From positions 1-40,247 of the forward strand of contig CAMNOS010000010.1 of the NCBI GenBank assembly GCA_946546925.1: a stretch of DNA of 40,247 nucleotides, in the 5' to 3' direction. The notes under the pieces are model-generated. The model worked only from the letters and a program-made list of their open reading frames with translations, was not told the DNA's origin and did not search any database. The DNA is from an uncultured Butyrivibrio sp. Lineage in GTDB: Bacteria > Bacillota > Clostridia > Lachnospirales > Lachnospiraceae. The position numbers were made by a program, and so were the translations under genes. Below, piece by piece: positions 35,602 through 40,247 of this stretch. Within the stretch, counting starts at the first letter, position 1; every line of letters begins with the position of its first letter.

Positions 35602-37533
35602 TTACTGAAGAAGTGACAATACTCCCTGGCTGGTCTGATTTGCCTGTGCCATCATCGACTGACCTGCCTGGGCCAGAATGTTGAGATTGGAGAACCTGAC
35701 CATCTCTGCTGCCATATCCGTGTCCCTGATGATGGATTCAGCACTCTGTGTATTCTCAACCACATTGCCGAGGTTATTGTAGGTATGTTCCATTCGGTTC
35801 TGGTATGCTCCGAATACAGCTCTCTGCTCGTCCACTATCCTCGCGGCATTCTTTACTTTGGAAAGCCCATTCTGGGAGCTTTCCACCGTGAGAGTATTCA
35901 GATCATTTATCTTCAGGGAGTGATTATTGAGGATGTCATATATAATAGGAATCCTGTTGTCCTGCGTTCCGTCAGCTCCGGCCTGGATCTCAACCCTCAT
36001 CGTGCCGCCGTAGATATTGCCCTCAAATGTCTGATACGCATAATTTCTCATGTTCACAGAATTTCCGCCGCTTGAAGAGAGGTCAAGTCCGGTAATACTG
36101 TTTATCCTGTCAATGACGTCCTGAGCACTCTCGGTTGAATTAACATCTACTCTCAGCGTGATATTTGCAAAATTATTCGGCAGCTGACTTCCTTCTGTAG
36201 TGCCTTCGGAACCTGTAAAACTGTATTTAACCTCCTCATTGGGGCTTATATTAAATCCTATAAACAGACTGCCGCCGACTTCGCTGTCATCTATGACAGA
36301 GTTAGCTTCATCTTCAAGTGCCATCCTTATTGAATCCGCAAGGCCGCTTCCGGAAAAAGTATGGGAAATTAAAACCTTTGATCCATATATATTATAGTTC
36401 CACCACTGCCCTTGTTTCTCAGGCCTTAAATCTGACGCATTCGTCGAAACATAGATATTGCTTGTAGCAGTCGCTGTAAAAGTATTCGGGGATGCCGGAA
36501 GTGCGTCCTCATCCTTGGTCATGGTAAAAGTAAAACTCATCGTGTCGGCAGTATCACCCGCCGGACTTTTATTATCCCCCGTTCCCACAATATGATCCGT
36601 ATCTGATGAAGCGCCCACAGTTCTTCCGCTCACAAGCCCGCCAAGATAGCTCATATGCCCCGTGTTCACAGTTATTCTGGGATTACTCATGGATGAATAC
36701 ACTGTTCCGGTCAGGCTATGTGATGAAGTGGCCGATACTACCGCATTATTGATCGCAGATACGACATCTGACATTGTGGCATCTTCATCCACGGTGAGTG
36801 ACAGCTTCGGATTTATCCCTTCAGCACTCGGATACCTGCCGTAGTCCATCGTCTCGCTGTTCAGGTTCAGATTAAGCCCGTTCTCTTTAAGGTCTTCCAA
36901 TGAAGGCATTGCAATCTCATTGCTTTCATAGTCAACCCCGTCGTATCCTTTCCATTTTACCTTCACGCCGCTGCTTGTGGCTTCAAATTTGAACTGACTG
37001 TTCCCCGGCCATGCGCCTTTATTGGTGTCTGTAATTGTTCCGCTGTAAGAACTTGTGCCGGTGTTCCAGTTGATAACCGGTCTTGTCTCTTTTCCAATTA
37101 TCTTTCGGCCCTTGGAATTTTCGTCCCAGATCGGCAGATCATTGAATGTAGTGGTCTTAAAAGTCCTGTTGCTCTCAAGTTTAAGCTGCTGTATCTCCTG
37201 ATCGATATATTCCCTGTCCTCGTCAGAAAGTGTCTCTGTAGCAGCTTTGACACAAAGCTCTGTCATTCTTGCAAGAATATCATCAATCTCAGCAAGGGCG
37301 CCATCTGCTATCTGTACATAGGAGATGCCGTCCTGAACATTGTCCTCGGCCTGGGTAAGTCCGCGGATCTGTCTTCTCATTTTTTCACTGATTGCGAGTC
37401 CTGCCGCGTCATCTGCTGCGCGATTGATCTTGTATCCTGAAGACAGCTTTTCAGACGACCTGGCTCTGGCGCCGGTCGTTATTCCAAACTGCCTGTTAGA
37501 ATTCATTGCTGTCAGGTTGTGCTGAATTACCAT
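35602..37533 (-). CDS. Flagellin with large variable central domain
   Basis: MVIQHNLTAMNSNRQFGITTGARARSSEKLSSGYKINRAADDAAGLAISEKMRRQIRGLTQAEDNVQDGISYVQIADGALAEI...FSNLNILAQAGQSMMAQANQTSQGVLSLLQ. Start set at MVIQHN (37533), not the longer ORF at 37587. Confidence 0.96.
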   Translation of the reverse strand: MVIQHNLTAMNSNRQFGITTGARARSSEKLSSGYKINRAADDAAGLAISEKMRRQIRGLTQAEDNVQDGISYVQIADGALAEIDDILARMTELCVKAATETLSDEDREYIDQEIQQLKLESNRTFKTTTFNDLPIWDENSKGRKIIGKETRPVINWNTGTSSYSGTITDTNKGAWPGNSQFKFEATSSGVKVKWKGYDGVDYESNEIAMPSLEDLKENGLNLNLNSETMDYGRYPSAEGINPKLSLTVDEDATMSDVVSAINNAVVSATSSHSLTGTVYSSMSNPRITVNTGHMSYLGGLVSGRTVGASSDTDHIVGTGDNKSPAGDTADTMSFTFTMTKDEDALPASPNTFTATATSNIYVSTNASDLRPEKQGQWWNYNIYGSKVLISHTFSGSGLADSIRMALEDEANSVIDDSEVGGSLFIGFNISPNEEVKYSFTGSEGTTEGSQLPNNFANITLRVDVNSTESAQDVIDRINSITGLDLSSSGGNSVNMRNYAYQTFEGNIYGGTMRVEIQAGADGTQDNRIPIIYDILNNHSLKINDLNTLTVESSQNGLSKVKNAARIVDEQRAVFGAYQNRMEHTYNNLGNVVENTQSAESIIRDTDMAAEMVRFSNLNILAQAGQSMMAQANQTSQGVLSLLQ

Positions 37534-37623
37534 GCCAAGATCCTTCTCAATATCCCACATAATGCGGGATTTCCATAAGTGATGCATCCTTGCATGTAAC
37601 GCGCTTCCCTGCGGTCAATAATA

Positions 37624-37651
37624 ATATCGGCATTGGGGCTGGATTATTTTA
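37624..37651 (-). promoter_or_regulatory. Sigma-28/SigD-type flagellar promoter
   Basis: Minus strand TAAA (37651-37648), 16 bp, GCCGATAT (37631-37624), ~90 nt upstream of the flagellin start; matches the published SigD consensus TAAA-N14-16-GCCGATAT. Confidence 0.85.
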
Positions 37652-37708
37652 GCTTTTGTGAAAATATGTTTCAGATCCGGCAAAAAGACGGATTCATGAA
37701 TAAAAACA

Positions 37709-37766
37709 CCCTGCGACAAAGAAAATTGCGCTGAGCACTTTCAGCCAGTCATTCCTTTACGCAGGG
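37709..37766 (-). terminator. Possible intrinsic terminator for ileS (long-loop hairpin)
   Basis: CCCTGCG (37709-37715)/CGCAGGG (37760-37766); T-rich tract on both sides. Confidence 0.5.
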
Positions 37767-37800
37767 CATTTTTTTGTTTATATATTTAATTACTGTGTTT

Positions 37801-40247
37801 TTATACTTTCTCTACGCCGATTGTAACCTTCTGTCCGTTGATATCCCACTCTTTTGCATTGGCAACATCTGCGCCGTATACGATCTCGTTGGCAAGAACC
37901 TTGGTTGAGATGCTGCTCTCATTGGCCTTAACGATATCGGCGAGCTTGTCATTGCCGTTTAAAGACACTTTGATGTGGTCCATAACTTCGAATCCGGAGT
38001 CCTTACGCATGGTCTGAACCTTGCTGATGACCTCGAGCACAAAGCCTTCATTGATGAGTTCCTCTGAGAGGTTGGTGTCAAGGACAACAGTGATGCCCCA
38101 GTTCTCCTGAGAGACGAAGCCTTCCTTCTGAGTCATCTCGATAAGAAGGTCATCCTTAACAAGCTCTACATCAACGTCGTTGACAGTAAACTTTATGGAA
38201 CCCTTTGTGTTCAGCTCGTCCATGGTGGCGTTGCCATCCAGAGTCTCAAGGTAGCCCTTGATGGCGCCGATGTTCTTGCCGTACTTAGGTCCCAGGGTCT
38301 TGAGCTGAGGCTTGAAGCTGTAGCTGGTAAAGTCTCTTACGTCATCGGTAAATGCCACGTTCTTGACGTTGAGCTCCTCCCTGATGATATCTGTATAAAA
38401 CTCACCAACAGTCTCTTCTGCCTTGACATACATCTGGCCGATGGGCTGACGGTTCTTGATATTGGCTGCATTTCTTGCTGCACGTCCCAGAACAACGATG
38501 TCAAGAACCTCTTCCATGTCTTTTTCAAGCTTCTCATCGATGAGAGACTCATCCACTGCAGGGAAGTCGCAGAGGTGGATACTCTCAGGAGCATCCGCAA
38601 AGCTGTTTCTTACAAGGTTCTGGTAGATCTCCTCTGTCATGAAAGGAACCATAGGCGCTGCTGCCTTGGCAACGGTTACGAGAGCTGTGTAAAGAGTCAT
38701 GTAAGCAGATATCTTGTCCTGCTCCATGCCCTTAGCCCAGAATCTCTCACGAGATCTTCTTACGTACCAGTTGGACATCTCGTCAACGAAGTTGTCAAGG
38801 GTCTTGCCTGCCTCAGGGATCCTGTAGTTACCCAGGTTCTCGTCAACTGCCTTCACGCAGCTGTTAAGCTTTGACAGAAGCCACTTGTCCATGACTGTGA
38901 GCTTGTCCAGCTCAAGCTTATAGTTGGCAGCATCGAATCCGTCGATGTTTGCATAAAGTACAAAGAATGCATAGGTGTTCCAGAGTGTTCCAAGGAACTT
39001 GCGCTGTCCCTCCATAACCGCATCGCCTGAGAAGCGGGAAGGAAGCCAGGGTGCTGAGTTGGTGTAGAAGTACCACCTGATGGCATCTGCTCCGTATTTG
39101 GCAAGGGCGTCAAAAGGATCAACGGCATTGCCCTTACTCTTACTCATCTTCTGTCCGTTCTCATCCTGGACAAGGCCAAGAACTATTACGTTCTTGAATG
39201 CAGGCTTATTGAAAAGAAGTGTTGCCTCTGCATGCAGTGAGTAGAACCATCCTCTTGTCTGGTCCACAGCCTCTGAGATGAACTCAGCGGGGAACTGCTT
39301 CTCAAAGAGCTCCTTATTCTCAAATGGGTAGTGGAGCTGTGCAAAAGGCATTGCTCCTGAGTCGAACCAGCAGTCGATAACCTCTTTTACCCTGTGCATC
39401 TTCTTGCCGCACTTGGGGCAGGTGATCTCAAATTTGTCGATGTAAGGTCTGTGAAGCTCGCAGGTCTCAGCCGCGGGATCTCCTGAGAGTTCTGCAAGCT
39501 CTTTTCTCGAACCAACGGAGAGCTGGTGGCCGCAGTCATCACACTCCCAGATGTTAAGAGGTGTTCCCCAGTATCTGTCACGGGAGATACCCCAGTCCTG
39601 AATGTTCTCAAGCCAGTCGCCGAATCTTCCCTTACCGATGGACTCGGGAACCCAGTTGATCTCCTTGTTGTTGCGGATAAGGTCGTCCTTGACCTCAGTA
39701 ACCTTGATGAACCAGGAAGATCTTGCGTAGTAAAGAAGGGGTGTGGAGCATCTCCAGCAGTGAGGATAGTCGTGTTCCATCTTGGGTGCGGAGAAGAGGA
39801 GCTTTCTTGAATCCAGGTCCTTAAGTACCTCTGGATCCGCGCTCACTGCGCCCTCATCCATCTCCTTCTGAGTGGGCTTGCATCTGTAGCCTGCAAAAGG
39901 AGTCTCAGGCTTAAGTCTTCCCTCTGAGTCAACCATCTGAACGAGAGGAGCGTCATACTTGCGCCCTACTCTTGCGTCATCTTCACCGAAGGCGGGAGCG
40001 ATGTGTACGATACCTGTACCATCTGACATGGTTACGTAGTTGTCGCAGTAGATAAAGAAGGCCTTCTTGTGCTGCTTGTCTGCCTCATCCTTGGCGCACT
40101 GGTAAAGAGGTTCGTACTCCTTGTACTCCAGGTCTGTTCCGACGTAAGTCTCAAGAACCTCGTAGGCTTTCTGACCCTCTTCCCTGGCAAGACCGCCAAG
40201 AACTGTATCTGCAAGAGCCTCTGCCAGGTAATATGTGTAGCCGTCTG
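37801..40247 (-). CDS. ileS: Isoleucyl-tRNA synthetase (5' end outside window)
   Basis: GTGIVHIAPAFGEDDARVG, SRDRYWGTPLNIWECDDCG, GQKMSKSKGNAVDPFD (KMSKS). Frame is open through 40247 (DGYTYYLAEALADTVLGGLAREEGQKAYEVLETYVG...), so the ORF-track start at 40029 is internal. Confidence 0.97.
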   Translation of the reverse strand, partial: DGYTYYLAEALADTVLGGLAREEGQKAYEVLETYVGTDLEYKEYEPLYQCAKDEADKQHKKAFFIYCDNYVTMSDGTGIVHIAPAFGEDDARVGRKYDAPLVQMVDSEGRLKPETPFAGYRCKPTQKEMDEGAVSADPEVLKDLDSRKLLFSAPKMEHDYPHCWRCSTPLLYYARSSWFIKVTEVKDDLIRNNKEINWVPESIGKGRFGDWLENIQDWGISRDRYWGTPLNIWECDDCGHQLSVGSRKELAELSGDPAAETCELHRPYIDKFEITCPKCGKKMHRVKEVIDCWFDSGAMPFAQLHYPFENKELFEKQFPAEFISEAVDQTRGWFYSLHAEATLLFNKPAFKNVIVLGLVQDENGQKMSKSKGNAVDPFDALAKYGADAIRWYFYTNSAPWLPSRFSGDAVMEGQRKFLGTLWNTYAFFVLYANIDGFDAANYKLELDKLTVMDKWLLSKLNSCVKAVDENLGNYRIPEAGKTLDNFVDEMSNWYVRRSRERFWAKGMEQDKISAYMTLYTALVTVAKAAAPMVPFMTEEIYQNLVRNSFADAPESIHLCDFPAVDESLIDEKLEKDMEEVLDIVVLGRAARNAANIKNRQPIGQMYVKAEETVGEFYTDIIREELNVKNVAFTDDVRDFTSYSFKPQLKTLGPKYGKNIGAIKGYLETLDGNATMDELNTKGSIKFTVNDVDVELVKDDLLIEMTQKEGFVSQENWGITVVLDTNLSEELINEGFVLEVISKVQTMRKDSGFEVMDHIKVSLNGNDKLADIVKANESSISTKVLANEIVYGADVANAKEWDINGQKVTIGVEKV

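Noticed and set aside
40032-40214. 60-aa minus-strand ORF upstream of ileS
   Set aside because: Out of frame with IleS, whose open frame continues through this stretch to the window end.

Overview
The window looks like chromosomal DNA from a motile, plant-polysaccharide-using Lachnospiraceae-type Firmicute (Butyrivibrio-like; inferred from protein character, not searched). Most genes are on the minus strand. In order: RumA/RlmD-type rRNA methyltransferase (partial), TrmL, HAMP sensor kinase and OmpR-type regulator, MutS2; a tightly packed four-gene signalling/transport cluster (REC-GGDEF, hybrid kinase, hybrid kinase carrying an internal DegV domain, Na+:alanine/glycine symporter); a divergent HtrA-like protein that appears to have lost its catalytic triad, and a YhaM-like HD protein; an eroded arabinose/arabinan locus (ABC permease fragment, ArsR-type regulator, GH51 arabinofuranosidase, GH43 remnant, promoter with operator-like repeats); Lrp regulator and aminotransferase; AIR-synthase-like protein; VanW protein; small TPR-like protein; galT-galK; TelA-XpaC; AraC regulator; glycogen phosphorylase; a large flagellin with a sigma-28-type promoter; and IleS (partial). 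The best candidate for an undescribed system is the cluster at 6998-15384. In it, a membrane hybrid histidine kinase has a DegV (fatty-acid-binding fold) domain between its receiver and Hpt domains, and is coupled by 4-nt ATGA overlaps to a second hybrid kinase upstream and an amino-acid symporter downstream, with a REC-GGDEF diguanylate cyclase at the head. Two REP-like palindromes, including a perfect 31-bp-arm one, are also notable. I saw no tRNA, rRNA, CRISPR array, transposase or prophage genes. All family calls are from reading the sequence; no database search was run.
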